A stretch of 64,000 nucleotides of DNA, taken from assembly GCF_019334725.1 (NCBI RefSeq), contig NZ_CP079818.1, forward strand, positions 186,001 through 250,000, in the 5' to 3' direction. The stretch is from Neisseria perflava (GTDB taxonomy: Bacteria > Pseudomonadota > Gammaproteobacteria > Burkholderiales > Neisseriaceae). Under the pieces are notes generated by a model that was not told where the DNA came from, did no database searches, and saw only the letters and a program-made list of their open reading frames with translations. The stretch's first letter is position 1. The number at the start of each line of letters is the position of its first letter. Made by a program: the position numbers and the translations under genes. This document shows positions 9,821 through 18,768 of the stretch, in pieces.

Positions 9821-11036
9821 ACCTTTGCAAAATTCCCCAAAATCCCCTAAATTCCTACTAAGACATTTAGGGGATTTTCCATGAGTACCTTCTTCCAGCA
9901 AACCGCCCAAGCCATGATTGCCAAACACATCGACCGCTTCCCACTATTGAAATTGGATCAAGTGATTGATTGGCAACCGATCGAACAGTACCTGAACCGT
10001 CAAAGAACCCGTTACCTTAGAGACCACCGCGGCCGTCCCGCCTATCCCCTGTTGTCCATGTTTAAAGCCGTCCTGCTCGGCCAATGGCACAGCCTCTCCG
10101 ATCCCGAGCTCGAACACAGCCTCATCACCCGCATCGATTTCAACCTGTTTTGCCGTTTTGACGAACTGAGTATCCCCGATTACAGCACCTTATGCCGCTA
10201 CCGCAACCGGCGGCGCAAGACGACACCCTGTCCGAATTGCTGGAACTGATCAACCGTCAACTGACCGAAAAAAAACTAAAAGTAGAGAAAGCATCCGCCG
10301 CCGTCATTGACGCCACCATTTTTCAGACCGCCGGCAGCAAACAGCGTCAGGCTATAGAAGTTGATGAGGAGGGACAAGTCAGTGGACAAACCACACCTAG
10401 TAAAGACAAAGATGCCCGTTGGACAAAGAAAAACGGCCTCTACAAACTTGGTTACAAACAACATACCCGCACCGATGAGGAAGGCTATATCGAGAAACTG
10501 CACATCACTCCCGCCAATACCCATGAGTGCAAACACCTGTCGCCTTTGTTGGAAGGACTGCCCAAAGGTACGACCGTCTATGCCGACAAAGGCTATGACA
10601 GTGAGGAAAACCGGCAACATCTGAAAGAGCATCGGCTGCAGGACGGCATTATGCGCAAAGCACACCGTAATCGTCCGCTGTCGGAAGCGCAAACCAAACG
10701 TAACCGATATTTGTCGAAGACCCGTTATGTGGTCGAACAAAGCTTCGGTACACTGCACCGTAAATTCCGCTATGCCCGGGCAGCCTATTTCGGTCTGCTC
10801 AAAGTAAGTGCGCAAAGCCATCTGAAGGCGATGTGTTTGAACCTGTTGAAAGCGGCTAACAGGCTAAATGTGCCTGTTGTTGCTTAAAAGGCGGCCCGGA
10901 TGCCTGATTAATCAGGTATCCAAGGGGAATTAAGGGGATATTTGGGTAGAATCAGTGGATATTTGAAACAAAAACAGCCGAAAACCTGTGTTTGGATTTC
11001 GGCTGTCTGGGGGAAAAGGAATTTTGCAAAGGTCTC
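9818..11036 (+). mobile_element. IS5-family insertion sequence, IS1106-like
   Basis: The element is 1,219 bp, bounded by a perfect 19-bp inverted repeat: GAGACCTTTGCAAAATTCC at 9818-9836 and its complement at 11018-11036. It encodes an IS1106/IS5-type DDE transposase with a frameshift. The flanks (CTTT before, AGGT after) show no target duplication, which suggests rearrangement since insertion. The left side abuts the relaxase relic. The short stretch 11037-11167 to its right holds nothing I can identify. Confidence 0.85.
9881..10887 (+). pseudogene. Frameshifted IS1106-like transposase
   Basis: Two overlapping frames make up one DDE transposase. The first (9881-10249) carries the N-terminal IS5 domain, MSTFFQQTAQAMIAKHIDRF to CRYRN. 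It then runs out of frame after a one-base deletion near 10206-10216. The second frame (to 10887) carries the catalytic core, with Asp in VIDATIF, Asp in VYADKGYDS and Glu in TRYVVEQSFGTLHRKFRYAR. In intact relatives from Neisseria the CRYRN segment reads straight through. Programmed frameshifting is possible in IS elements, but I see no slippery run at the site, so an inactivating deletion is more likely. Confidence 0.85.
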
Positions 11037-11167
11037 AGGTAATAAATTAGCAACCGAGCTTGCAGTACATGAATCGTCAATGAACCTGTTACTTCCGAGA
11101 CTACTCCCCTATTTACAATATTAAAGCTGTACTGTTCAGCTAATAGATAACTACCTTCCTTATCTAA

Positions 11168-11383
11168 CTAGACAGAATACTTTTGATAAATCTGATTGCA
11201 CTCACTCACTACTTTGTCAAAATCAATATCTTCAGGTTCTGAAGCATACAGTTCCCGGCGTAAGGCGACCAAACGACTTTGTTCAGGTGTACGGCCTTCG
11301 CTTCGTGGTGTTTTTCGAGCAATCATGGCCAAAACTGAAGCCACACGTTCAATCAAAGCGTCTTTCTGCATTAAAGTAGCCAT
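11168..11383 (-). CDS. Small hypothetical protein of the mobile element
   Basis: A 71-residue, mostly helical charged protein (MATLMQKDALIERVASVLAM ... IDFDKVVSECNQIYQKYSV) with no signal peptide or membrane segment. A good ribosome-binding site, AAAGGAAT, precedes its ATG. It begins two bases after the resolvase gene ends, so the two are co-transcribed. I do not recognise the family. It could be a small partner of the resolvase or a plasmid-maintenance protein. Confidence 0.6.
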   Translation of the reverse strand: MATLMQKDALIERVASVLAMIARKTPRSEGRTPEQSRLVALRRELYASEPEDIDFDKVVSECNQIYQKYSV

Positions 11384-11385
11384 TT

Positions 11386-12012
11386 TTATTCCTTTTCTGA
11401 AATTAGGGATTGTTTATGTTGTCGCATTACCAGTTTCACCAAGGATACGCTACATCCGGCCAACTTGGCTGTTTCTTGAAGAGTATGATGTGAGCGCAGA
11501 CTGATAATCAATTTATGTTTTTGAGTATCTGCCTGACGACCTTTGAATCGCCCTTTTTTTTTTGCTTCAGCAATTCCGGCTGCTTGGCGTTTCTTACGTT
11601 GTTCGTAGTCATCTCTAGCCATTTGTAGGGCAATTTTAAGCAGCATGGTTTGTATGCTGTCTAAGACGATTTTGGCAATATCGGAGTCAGTCTGTATTTG
11701 ACTCAGGTCGATAATGCCGGGAATGGCGAGAAATGCCCCTTTTTCACGGATACGGTTTACCAGCTTTTCTGCTTCAGCCAGTGGCAGACGAGTGATACGG
11801 TCAATATGCTCGGCGATGATCACGTCGCCTTCTTGCAAATCGGCAATCAATTTGTTCAATACAGGTCTGTCGGCACGAACGCCCGAAGCCTTTTCCTTAT
11901 AAACCCCCGCAATGTAGTAACCTTCTGTCTTAGCTTTCTCAATTAAGGCGTTTTGCCGCTCAAGATTTTGTTCTTCAGTGCTGACACGTTGGTAGATTCT
12001 TGCTGCTTTCAT
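11386..12012 (-). CDS. Serine recombinase (resolvase/invertase family)
   Basis: A 208-residue cytoplasmic small serine recombinase. MKAARIYQRVSTEEQNLERQ contains the catalytic serine of the YxRVST motif. Later come DVIIAEHIDRITRLP, the conserved R-L/R-S region, and a C-terminal Hin-type helix-turn-helix (LQETAKLAGCSVSLVKLVM). A longer frame opens upstream, but the ATG at 12012 has GAGG six bases before it and matches family N-termini. Its start lies inside the gap after fic. Such enzymes resolve cointegrates or dimers, or invert segments. A helper role for the mobile element fits better than an integrase role, because the att site is a tRNA gene. Confidence 0.88.
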   Translation of the reverse strand: MKAARIYQRVSTEEQNLERQNALIEKAKTEGYYIAGVYKEKASGVRADRPVLNKLIADLQEGDVIIAEHIDRITRLPLAEAEKLVNRIREKGAFLAIPGIIDLSQIQTDSDIAKIVLDSIQTMLLKIALQMARDDYEQRKKRQAAGIAEAKKKGRFKGRQADTQKHKLIISLRSHHTLQETAKLAGCSVSLVKLVMRQHKQSLISEKE

Positions 12013-12020
12013 GTTCAGCC

Positions 12021-12695
12021 TCAATAGTCGATACCAAAAATACAATTTTGGTACAAATAAGTAGCAACGTCAGTATCATCTCCGGAACGGTAGAAATCCG
12101 AAAGTTTTGTGTTGAACTCGGGCATTTGCAGTTCTGAAATTTCTAAAATACCGCAGCCTTTTTCGATCAACATTGCATTGGCAAACAGCGTGGCCGTTCG
12201 TTTGTTACCGTCCCAAAAGATTTGCTGACGCATAAAGGCCAACATGGAGCGGATAGCCGTTTCAGTGGTTGAATTACTTCTGTTTTCAATTTGTCCCAAC
12301 AGGTTCTGTACGTCAACTTCCGACATTGCGGGCGGTGTGTGTCGAGACCCATCAACCAGGGTAACGCCGACTGTACCAGTACGGAAATCTCCGGGAGCCA
12401 ATGAGTCTTCCTGGGCAACAATACTGTTGATTTTTTTTAGTAGTGGTATATCAACGGGAAGGCCGTCTGAAATATGGCGCATTACATATTGGTAAGCACG
12501 TTTCAGATTTAAGATAGTCTGAATATCACCCAATGATGCCGAAGCAACATTTTGCCCATTGATAATCTGTTCTGTCTGCAACAAAGTTGTCTGACAGTTT
12601 TCAAACCGGCTTAGATTGTGGATTTGGGCAACCAATACCTTTTTGGCCAAAAAGATATTTTCTTTCAGGCTGAGATTATATTTATCTGGAAACAC
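12021..12695 (-). CDS. Fic-domain protein with Gln in place of the catalytic His
   Basis: A 224-residue Fic-fold protein. Fic enzymes transfer AMP or similar groups to target proteins through HxFx(D/E)GN(G/K)R. Here the motif reads QIFWDGNKR at 158-166: the nucleotide-binding part is intact but the first residue, normally the catalytic His, is Gln. The flap region (FRTGTVGVTLVDGSRHTPP) is conserved. It begins with GTG at 12695 behind AAGGAG. It lies upstream of the resolvase on the same strand, beside the mobilisation genes. It may be a catalytically altered Fic or a non-AMPylating subfamily seen on conjugative elements. Substrate unknown. Confidence 0.88.
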   Translation of the reverse strand: MFPDKYNLSLKENIFLAKKVLVAQIHNLSRFENCQTTLLQTEQIINGQNVASASLGDIQTILNLKRAYQYVMRHISDGLPVDIPLLKKINSIVAQEDSLAPGDFRTGTVGVTLVDGSRHTPPAMSEVDVQNLLGQIENRSNSTTETAIRSMLAFMRQQIFWDGNKRTATLFANAMLIEKGCGILEISELQMPEFNTKLSDFYRSGDDTDVATYLYQNCIFGIDY

Positions 12696-12880
12696 TGTTG
12701 CTCCTTATACGAACAAAGGTGGTTAATTTGGGTATGCTCTAATTATCTATTAAATAAATACTTTTAAGTTTGGCTAATTTAAAATAATCAGGACTTAAAT
12801 TGTCTATAACCAAATTATCTATTCTATTTGTCTAGTAGGCAAACTGATTTACATAGCCTGACAAAATATAAAAACAAAAA

Positions 12881-12920
12881 AGCCCGGCGGCCGTACAGAC
12901 ATCTGTACGGCCGCCGGGCT
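12881..12920. terminator. Strong bidirectional terminator
   Basis: A 19-bp perfect inverted repeat (12881-12899 and 12902-12920, beginning AGCCCGGCGG) with a two-base gap, flanked by A-rich sequence on the left and TTT on the right. It lies between the end of mobA and the start of fic and should end the mobA transcript. The rest of 12696-12880 is AT-rich with no gene. Confidence 0.9.
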
Positions 12921-12934
12921 TTTGCATTGCTTGT

Positions 12935-13999
12935 TTAACGAGTAGGTTCGTTGTCTTGTTCTATACCTGTTTGTTTGGAGATATGCGGTTCTTGCTGTAC
13001 TTGAGGGCTGACCTTTTGATCGTATTCCCGTTGTGCTTTAGTGCTTAGAGGTTGCCCAATCATATCCTTAGCCAATCTACTGATAAGCCTGGCTTCATTT
13101 TTGTGTCCCATCTTATACAGTTCTTTGGCTATAAGACCATATTCAGCCAATATGTAACCGCGTGTCTGCATGACCTTCTGAATGTAGGGATGTGTTGGAC
13201 GTTCCAGGTTTTTGATTGCTTGGTTTAATTCTTCCAGCCGTTGCTTTTCGATGCGGGGTGTTGCACCGCGTTCTTTCATAGCTCGCACTATGCCATTTTC
13301 AGCTTTGAGGATTTTTCCCCGGTGTTGTCGTTTAGTAGCCGCACACTTCACATCTTCCTCCCGGAGTTTTTCAGCAAATCGGACGCGCCATTCAAAAAGA
13401 TCATTTTTACGCGGATTAAGCCGTTGCCCGTAGGTATCTCTCATCAATACACACAAATGTACATGGGGATGCTCGGGTTCGCCTTCTTTTTCGGATTCGT
13501 GATGTAAAGCGAAGAGATATTGATGGTCGGCAAACTGCTCGGCGGCAAAATTTCGGGCAGCATTCAATACTGCCTGTGGAGGTGTTCCGGCAGGCATGGA
13601 TAGGACGATATTGAGGGCTTCCCGGTGTTTGCCTCTTTCGGGGATATTGAGTTCCTGCCAATCTTCTAGTTGCGATTTGACGGCTTTTTTACCGTTTAAT
13701 TTTTCACCGGAGTGATTTTCGACAGTAATTTTACCGTTGCGTGAAATGTAGTCCAAATGGTTGCGTATGCCCTGCATACCATTGGAGTTTCGACTTAGCC
13801 TTTTAGGGATTTTAACCATGACTTCGGGGTGTTTTTTAGCCGCCGCCGTCAGGTTGGCCAATCCGCTACCGGATTTGAGGGGTACTCTGGATTTTGCCCG
13901 GTGATTGGATTTTGAGATGGGGATGCAGGAATCTTTTGCACGGACGGAGCGGGTTTTGAAACCCAAAAACCAATCGTCTATTTTACGGTACAGGGACAT
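12935..13999 (-). CDS. mobA: Relaxase/mobilisation nuclease (MobA-like, probable MOBP)
   Basis: The 354-residue relaxase nicks the element's origin of transfer and pilots the single strand to the recipient. HLDYISRNGKITVE is the N-terminal relaxase signature. The histidine motif (FALHHESEKEGEPEHPHVHLCVLM) supplies the metal-binding HxH residues. The C-terminus is a charged helical region. An ATG upstream would overlap mobC by 41 bases; the ATG at 13999 has GGAG eight bases before it and is preferred. It follows MobC directly, the usual relaxosome pair. The catalytic Tyr is not obvious near the N-terminus. A decayed copy of its middle region lies at 9757-9820. Confidence 0.88.
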   Translation of the reverse strand: MSLYRKIDDWFLGFKTRSVRAKDSCIPISKSNHRAKSRVPLKSGSGLANLTAAAKKHPEVMVKIPKRLSRNSNGMQGIRNHLDYISRNGKITVENHSGEKLNGKKAVKSQLEDWQELNIPERGKHREALNIVLSMPAGTPPQAVLNAARNFAAEQFADHQYLFALHHESEKEGEPEHPHVHLCVLMRDTYGQRLNPRKNDLFEWRVRFAEKLREEDVKCAATKRQHRGKILKAENGIVRAMKERGATPRIEKQRLEELNQAIKNLERPTHPYIQKVMQTRGYILAEYGLIAKELYKMGHKNEARLISRLAKDMIGQPLSTKAQREYDQKVSPQVQQEPHISKQTGIEQDNEPTR

Positions 14000-14009
14000 A
14001 GCTTTACTC

Positions 14010-14555
14010 CTATTCGGATAGGCGTTTGCGGTTGGTTCGTAATACGTCACTTACCCTTTGGGTATGTTGCCTGATGAATTGTGATAGGGCATTTATCTGT
14101 TCTGATGTAAGCGAAACACCTTCGCCCATATTGAGCTGTCGGGCAATTTGGTTTAGATTGCGGCCGATACTGACAAGCTGGTAATTAGATTGATGCAAGA
14201 TTTCGACTTCGGTCGTAGAGAGCATGGGATGTTTACGAACATGTGATTGAACTATATCGCGCACAATATCGTTGACACTGCATTTATGCTGTTCTGCGGC
14301 TGCTTCAAGGTAAGCCCGGTCTTTTTCCGGCAGGCGGACGGTAATACGTTTACTGCCTTTCGGTGGAGGAAGACTGACCAGGGCAGGTTCTTCCGGTACC
14401 TCCAACCTGGCTTTCAAAAGTTTTTTGGCCAACAAGGAAACACTTGCTTTACCGTATTCTTTTTCAGCCAACTTACGCAATGCTTCCAGTTCGGATTCGT
14501 CTAATCCAAAGACACGGAGGACTTGACGTTTGTCATTGTCGGTAGTTTTATTCAC
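14010..14555 (-). CDS. mobC: Relaxosome accessory protein MobC
   Basis: A 181-residue DNA-binding protein that helps the relaxase open the origin of transfer. A ribbon-helix-helix-like segment (KRITVRLPEKDRAYLEAAAE, about 69-88) precedes the MobC hallmark NYQLVSIGRNLNQIARQLN. The start is GTG at 14555 with AAGGAT upstream. It ends 11 bases before mobA and is co-transcribed with it. The origin of transfer itself is expected near this gene, for example between 14556 and 14627, but I could not pin down a nic site. Confidence 0.88.
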   Translation of the reverse strand: MNKTTDNDKRQVLRVFGLDESELEALRKLAEKEYGKASVSLLAKKLLKARLEVPEEPALVSLPPPKGSKRITVRLPEKDRAYLEAAAEQHKCSVNDIVRDIVQSHVRKHPMLSTTEVEILHQSNYQLVSIGRNLNQIARQLNMGEGVSLTSEQINALSQFIRQHTQRVSDVLRTNRKRLSE

Positions 14556-14580
14556 TCATCCATCCTTTATAAAAAGAAAA

Positions 14581-14606
14581 ACCCGACAGGTACAAACCTG
14601 TCGGGT
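14581..14606 (-). terminator. Intercistronic hairpin with U-tract after ardC
   Basis: Arms ACCCGACAGGT (14581-14591) and its complement (14596-14606) with a four-base loop. The A-run on the plus strand to the left gives a U-tract on the minus-strand transcript. It sits between ardC and mobC. Confidence 0.88.
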
Positions 14607-14627
14607 TTTCAAATGTTCTTTATGCAG

Positions 14628-15863
14628 CTATCTCCCATAAAACATTTCCTGTTGTGGGGGGGATTGTTCAAGTTCGTTTTTGACGCTCATATGCTCATAC
14701 TGACTTTGGTAAAAATGAAAACGTACTTGCGCCTGTGTATGCTCCGGTAAGCCTTTAATTAATTTTTCCATGCCTTCTTCTAAGTGGCGATATTTTTTCT
14801 GATCATTGGCACTAATTTCCGAAAATCTGTCTTCGTAACGTTCTTTTGCCGCCTGTACGCGTTCTTCCAAAGTCTGATTGCCTGGTTCTACAAATTTCTC
14901 ATTTTCAGACGGCCTTGTTGTATTTGTAGCCTGGTCAATGGATTGATTCTGCTCCCGATCTATTTCTATCTGCTTTTCAAAAGAAAAAATAAATTCTTTG
15001 ATTTTTGCCGCGTCTTGAGAGGCTTTCAGAATTTCCATAGGTTCTTCCGTCAATACCTTTACCCAATCGCCAACATATCCGGCGTGTCTGTCAGGATTAT
15101 GCGGTAATCCCAGCTCACGACTCATCATCATCGAAGAAATTTCGGCACGAAGTTCTTCCCGGGCATAAGATGAATCACCGAAGCGACCGCCCATATCTCG
15201 ATTAAGCCGGTCGGCATGCCCTGTCCAATGCCCAAGTTCATGCAGAGCAACAGCGTAATATTCTCCCTGCCCAAAAAAACGTTCTTTAGGGGGCAGTACT
15301 ATAAAATCCCGGGTTCGGTTGTAATACGCATCATTGCCTCGATGATGGATAACCGCGCCCGAAGCCTTGAGAAGTTTTTCTGCACGGTCGTGGTCAATCC
15401 ATACAGGCGGTGCCTTTTCCCATGCCGGTAAACCATCTATCTGTTCGGCATTAAAAACGGTAAAACTTTTGAAATAAGGGTTCTCCAACTGGATTCTTTC
15501 TTTAACGGGTTCTCCATTTTCGTCTCGAATAATTTTTCCTTTTTCATCTTTTTGGATCTTCTCGGTATGGGTAATCAGCCTTACTAACCCAGTTCCACGC
15601 TCCCCTTTGCGGACTTGTGCATTCACACTCTGAGCCTGTTTGTAAGTCATCCAGCGCGGATCACTGTAACCTTGAATCATCAAATTTAGACGGTTCATAC
15701 CGCTATATTCAGTACCTGATACGGGGTTGAAAGGAAAATCTCTACCCATATCAGGCTGCCAGGGCAATTGAAATGGAGCTGTACCCTGCTTAAGTCGCTC
15801 GATCAGTTCTTTGGCAATTTTTTCTGCATATTCTTCTTGATGGCTTTTTTTGCGCTCAGTCAT
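14628..15863 (-). CDS. ardC: ArdC-type antirestriction protein (ssDNA-binding plus zinc metallopeptidase domains)
   Basis: A 411-residue protein that protects incoming single-stranded plasmid DNA from restriction in a new host. The N-terminal ArdC domain spans about 8-140 (APFQLPWQ, NPVSGTEYSGMNRLNL, WMTYKQA). The metallopeptidase domain contains HELGHWTGH with ligands completed by the downstream ELRAEISS. The C-terminal 100 residues are charged and helical. A strong GGAGGAG precedes the ATG. It lies in the transfer region between primase and mobilisation genes, as expected for a protein needed early after transfer. An uptake sequence occurs near 14905. Confidence 0.9.
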   Translation of the reverse strand: MTERKKSHQEEYAEKIAKELIERLKQGTAPFQLPWQPDMGRDFPFNPVSGTEYSGMNRLNLMIQGYSDPRWMTYKQAQSVNAQVRKGERGTGLVRLITHTEKIQKDEKGKIIRDENGEPVKERIQLENPYFKSFTVFNAEQIDGLPAWEKAPPVWIDHDRAEKLLKASGAVIHHRGNDAYYNRTRDFIVLPPKERFFGQGEYYAVALHELGHWTGHADRLNRDMGGRFGDSSYAREELRAEISSMMMSRELGLPHNPDRHAGYVGDWVKVLTEEPMEILKASQDAAKIKEFIFSFEKQIEIDREQNQSIDQATNTTRPSENEKFVEPGNQTLEERVQAAKERYEDRFSEISANDQKKYRHLEEGMEKLIKGLPEHTQAQVRFHFYQSQYEHMSVKNELEQSPPQQEMFYGR

Positions 15864-15887
15864 TTTTTATCTCCTCCAAACAGAAAA

Positions 15888-15913
15888 AAGCCCTGCCATT
15901 TCCGGCAGGGCTT
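15888..15913 (-). terminator. Intercistronic hairpin with U-tract before ardC
   Basis: Arms AAGCCCTGCC (15888-15897) and GGCAGGGCTT (15904-15913), with an A-run to the left giving U's on the minus transcript. It lies between the 68-residue gene and ardC. Confidence 0.88.
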
Positions 15914-15918
15914 ACTGT

Positions 15919-16125
15919 TTATTTCCAACTACTTAAATCTAAAAGCCGTTTGGCCTCCGGTGGAGACTCCGGGTTATCCAAATAAGCTTTCATGGCTTCA
16001 TAAGACTGGCAGGCGGTCAGATAAGCCTCCTGTTCTTCATGACTTAGATTGAAAAATACCTCTTGCTCTTTAGAAGTGAGTAGGGTATTCCAATCTTCCT
16101 GCAAAATATCGGCATACTCTTCCAT
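15919..16125 (-). CDS. Small acidic hypothetical protein
   Basis: A 68-residue acidic, helical protein (MEEYADILQEDWNTLLTSKE ... AKRLLDLSSWK) with an excellent ribosome-binding site, AAGGAGG. It lies 81 bases after the primase gene and is followed by a terminator, so it closes the primase transcript. No signal peptide or membrane segment. Family not recognised. Confidence 0.65.
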   Translation of the reverse strand: MEEYADILQEDWNTLLTSKEQEVFFNLSHEEQEAYLTACQSYEAMKAYLDNPESPPEAKRLLDLSSWK

Positions 16126-16206
16126 CTTTCCTCCTTATCTTGTAATTTCCGGATCCTGCCCTCTTTCAGGACTGTATTGCTCCCGGCCTTTTGCCATCTG
16201 CTGCTC

Positions 16207-18705
16207 TTATGTCGGACTTGGAATCTGAATCGGATCGGGCAATTCCAGCTTCGTTCCGTGCATATTTTGGGCGGTATGCTCGTAGTAGTTTCGCAGGGCT
16301 TTTGTGCGTACATCACCTTCCAGCCCGCGTATTGAATCCATCACACCGCGTTCATACATTGCCAGTTTCTTTTGATTGGGCTTACTCAACTTTTGTGCTT
16401 TCTGCATATAATGATCTTTCGCCGCAACAAAGCCTGTATTCAACGCAGCAGCCTTCATATCATCAGTCTGATGCACGACTTCGGCGGGAACTTCTTCCCG
16501 ACCAATGGAATGAACCGGTACGTCAATATCGGTATCAGCTCGAGGAGAAGCATTGATTGTTCTGTCGGAAGGCAGTGTGCTTTGCGCTTTCAGTCGATCA
16601 GCGGCAGACAGCATGGCAGCATCGGGCTGGGTATGAATGCGCTCTTCACGTTCAACCTCAGGTTTAAGCTGTTCCTGCTCCTGTGTAGGCTTCCCCGTTT
16701 CGCTTTGAGAGTTACCCTGTTCTGTTCGTTTGTGAGGCTCTTGTCTTGGCTGTTCCTTCTCTACTTCCGGTTGTCGTCTTTCCTGCTCACGCACCATCTC
16801 CGGTGTAATGCCGTTTTGCGCGTAACGTTCCCGCAACGCTTCCACTCGCTGCAAATCAGCGGCAGTCGGATTGTAGCCACTGGTACGGATACCCTGGGCG
16901 GCGGCTTCAATAAACATTGCCTGACGGAAATCTTTACTGCCCGACAACTTGATGCTGTCCCAACCTTTGGCTTTGACAACTTCCAACATATCCTTGACTG
17001 TTTGCGGATCAGAAAGGGCTGTTTTTAACTCCTTGCCTTTATCTTCAAACAGCACTGTTTTGTGGTCTGAAACGGAATAGAATTTGCCGCCTACGCTGTG
17101 GTAACGCGTTTTGATGTTGTCAGGGATACGATATTGCAAGTCTAAAACGACCTTGCGGGCGTTTGGTTCAGTTTCAGACGGCCTATCGCACTTTGGGGCG
17201 GTAAATTCCGATTCGGAGCGGGTAGAAGTCTGTCCTTTTTTGTTCTTTTCCTGAATAAACTCATCTTTTAGGGGTGCTTCCCATCCTTGCTCCATTTTAT
17301 AAAACGTTACGCGTTGTCCATCATGTGTTATACCTTCATAGAATTTAAGCGTACCTTCTTTATCCAAGTCTTGTTGAATTTCTTCGGGTGTTTTGCGTAG
17401 ATACATGATGTCGGTTGTTGCATCATGCAACTCGTAATGTTTAAAGTCAGACTCACGGTAAACCGTTTCATTGACTGTTTGGGTTCGACCCTCGTATTCA
17501 ATACTGTTGGTTGTATTAGAAGAGGTCGTCTGAATGTTGTCTTTGTTTTCAGGATTCATGGGGTTCTCCAAGTTTTCAGGTTCAGTACGGCTATTGTTGG
17601 CTTTCTCAGCCCTTTCGCTCCATTCTTCCAATTCGTCGGCGATTGCCTGTTCTTGGCTGTTGTCGGGGTTCAAGACGAGATTGACACCTTCTGCAAAGGA
17701 CTGGCGAACGGCTTCGAGTCCAGCCAGTTTGTGTAGGTCGTTGAAGTCGCTCGGTAAAGGGGGACGCCCTTTTTCATCAACGCCTTTGCCTTTCTGATAT
17801 TGCTGTATCAGTGTCATAGAAAACTCTGGTTGGATTGCCATGGCGCGGTCGCCTAACAAGGCGGCTGCCTGCCGTGCTTTTTTGATACCGGTTTGCGAAG
17901 CATCGTTATCGACCGCAATCACAACAGGGACGTTTTGAGGCAGTTTTTGTGCCAAACGTTCGGCAACGGTAACCATGTTGCCTGCATCAAAAGCAATGAT
18001 GACGGGCTTGCCCGTGGCTTCGTAGATGCTTGCCGCCGTAGCATAACCTTCCGCCATGACGACACCGACTTTTTCCACATCCTCAGACTTACCGATAAAG
18101 GCATATGCTCCCTGAACCTGACCGCCTGCCAAGAAGCGTTTGCCACCATCTTGGTTGATGGATTGCAGATTGACGATTTCATTTTCGTACAGAACGGGGA
18201 TAATCAGATTGTCGTTGTCCTTATATTCGTTTTGACGCAGACCGGCGATGGCATCCGGGTTGGTAATACCTTTGGCAGCAAGATAGGGATGGCTCAACGA
18301 AGCGGGGCGGCTACTATTCCAAATCTTTTGTGCCGTGCCTTTCACCCTCTGTTGCGTCTGCTGCCGCTCCTGTTCCGCCGCCTGCCGCCTTGCCTCAAAT
18401 TCCGCTTTGCGCCGCGCCTGTTCTTCCACGCTTGGTGGCGTGTAGGGCTTGGCAGGCTGCCAACCGTTCTGCCGCGCCAGCTTCCACACCGTTCCGATAC
18501 TGAAGCTGCCCGGTTTAAGGCTTTTCCACGTTGATTTGGCGGCACGGTTGTCATAGTTGTCAGCGCGTTGTGACCATTCGTCCCAAAGGTCGTAACCGTT
18601 TTCGCCCAGCTCGTCTTTAACGGCCGCGCCAACCTGCCACCAAGTATCGCGATCATGTGAGTCGATATAACTCAAGGCACTGCGGATGTCGTCAATGTCG
18701 CTCAT
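16207..18705 (-). CDS. TraC-type plasmid primase with PriCT-2, Toprim and LPD7-like domains
   Basis: An 832-residue multidomain primase that primes complementary-strand synthesis after transfer. Residues 1-90 are PriCT-2-like (IRSALSYIDSHDRDTWWQVG, STWKSLKPGSFSIGTVWKLA). The Toprim core follows (VVMAEGYATAASIYEATG, VVIAVDNDAS), with the acidic residues Glu and Asp-x-Asp present. The C-terminal half contains an LPD7-like segment (GGKFYSVSDHKTVLFEDKGK, AKGWDSIKLSG) common in large mobile-element proteins, then a Gln/Glu-rich linker and a short helical tail. The start has AGGAAGTGG upstream. An uptake sequence lies near 17174. Confidence 0.88.
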   Translation of the reverse strand: MSDIDDIRSALSYIDSHDRDTWWQVGAAVKDELGENGYDLWDEWSQRADNYDNRAAKSTWKSLKPGSFSIGTVWKLARQNGWQPAKPYTPPSVEEQARRKAEFEARRQAAEQERQQTQQRVKGTAQKIWNSSRPASLSHPYLAAKGITNPDAIAGLRQNEYKDNDNLIIPVLYENEIVNLQSINQDGGKRFLAGGQVQGAYAFIGKSEDVEKVGVVMAEGYATAASIYEATGKPVIIAFDAGNMVTVAERLAQKLPQNVPVVIAVDNDASQTGIKKARQAAALLGDRAMAIQPEFSMTLIQQYQKGKGVDEKGRPPLPSDFNDLHKLAGLEAVRQSFAEGVNLVLNPDNSQEQAIADELEEWSERAEKANNSRTEPENLENPMNPENKDNIQTTSSNTTNSIEYEGRTQTVNETVYRESDFKHYELHDATTDIMYLRKTPEEIQQDLDKEGTLKFYEGITHDGQRVTFYKMEQGWEAPLKDEFIQEKNKKGQTSTRSESEFTAPKCDRPSETEPNARKVVLDLQYRIPDNIKTRYHSVGGKFYSVSDHKTVLFEDKGKELKTALSDPQTVKDMLEVVKAKGWDSIKLSGSKDFRQAMFIEAAAQGIRTSGYNPTAADLQRVEALRERYAQNGITPEMVREQERRQPEVEKEQPRQEPHKRTEQGNSQSETGKPTQEQEQLKPEVEREERIHTQPDAAMLSAADRLKAQSTLPSDRTINASPRADTDIDVPVHSIGREEVPAEVVHQTDDMKAAALNTGFVAAKDHYMQKAQKLSKPNQKKLAMYERGVMDSIRGLEGDVRTKALRNYYEHTAQNMHGTKLELPDPIQIPSPT

Positions 18706-18740
18706 ATTTCCACTTCCTTATAGAAAAAATAAAAAATAAG

Positions 18741-18763
18741 GCGGTCTGCATTTCACAGACCGC
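18741..18763 (-). terminator. Intercistronic hairpin with U-tract after virD4
   Basis: Arms GCGGTCTG (18741-18748) and CAGACCGC (18756-18763). Upstream A-rich sequence on the plus strand gives a U-tract on the minus transcript. It lies between virD4 and the primase gene. Confidence 0.85.
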
Positions 18764-18768
18764 TTCTC

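Noticed and set aside
9757..9884. Plus-strand small protein gene before the transposase
   Set aside because: The stretch is explained by the relaxase relic on the minus strand and the IS left end.
10276..10821. 181-codon frame antisense to the transposase
   Set aside because: The sense frame carries the full DDE transposase core; the antisense protein has no recognisable domain.
11386..12012. Serine recombinase as the integrase of the conjugative element
   Set aside because: It is a small resolvase-type enzyme, and integration at a tRNA 3' end is typical of tyrosine integrases.
16044..16316. 90-codon minus-strand frame between the primase and the 68-residue gene
   Set aside because: It overlaps both in another frame, and the 68-residue gene has a far better ribosome-binding site.
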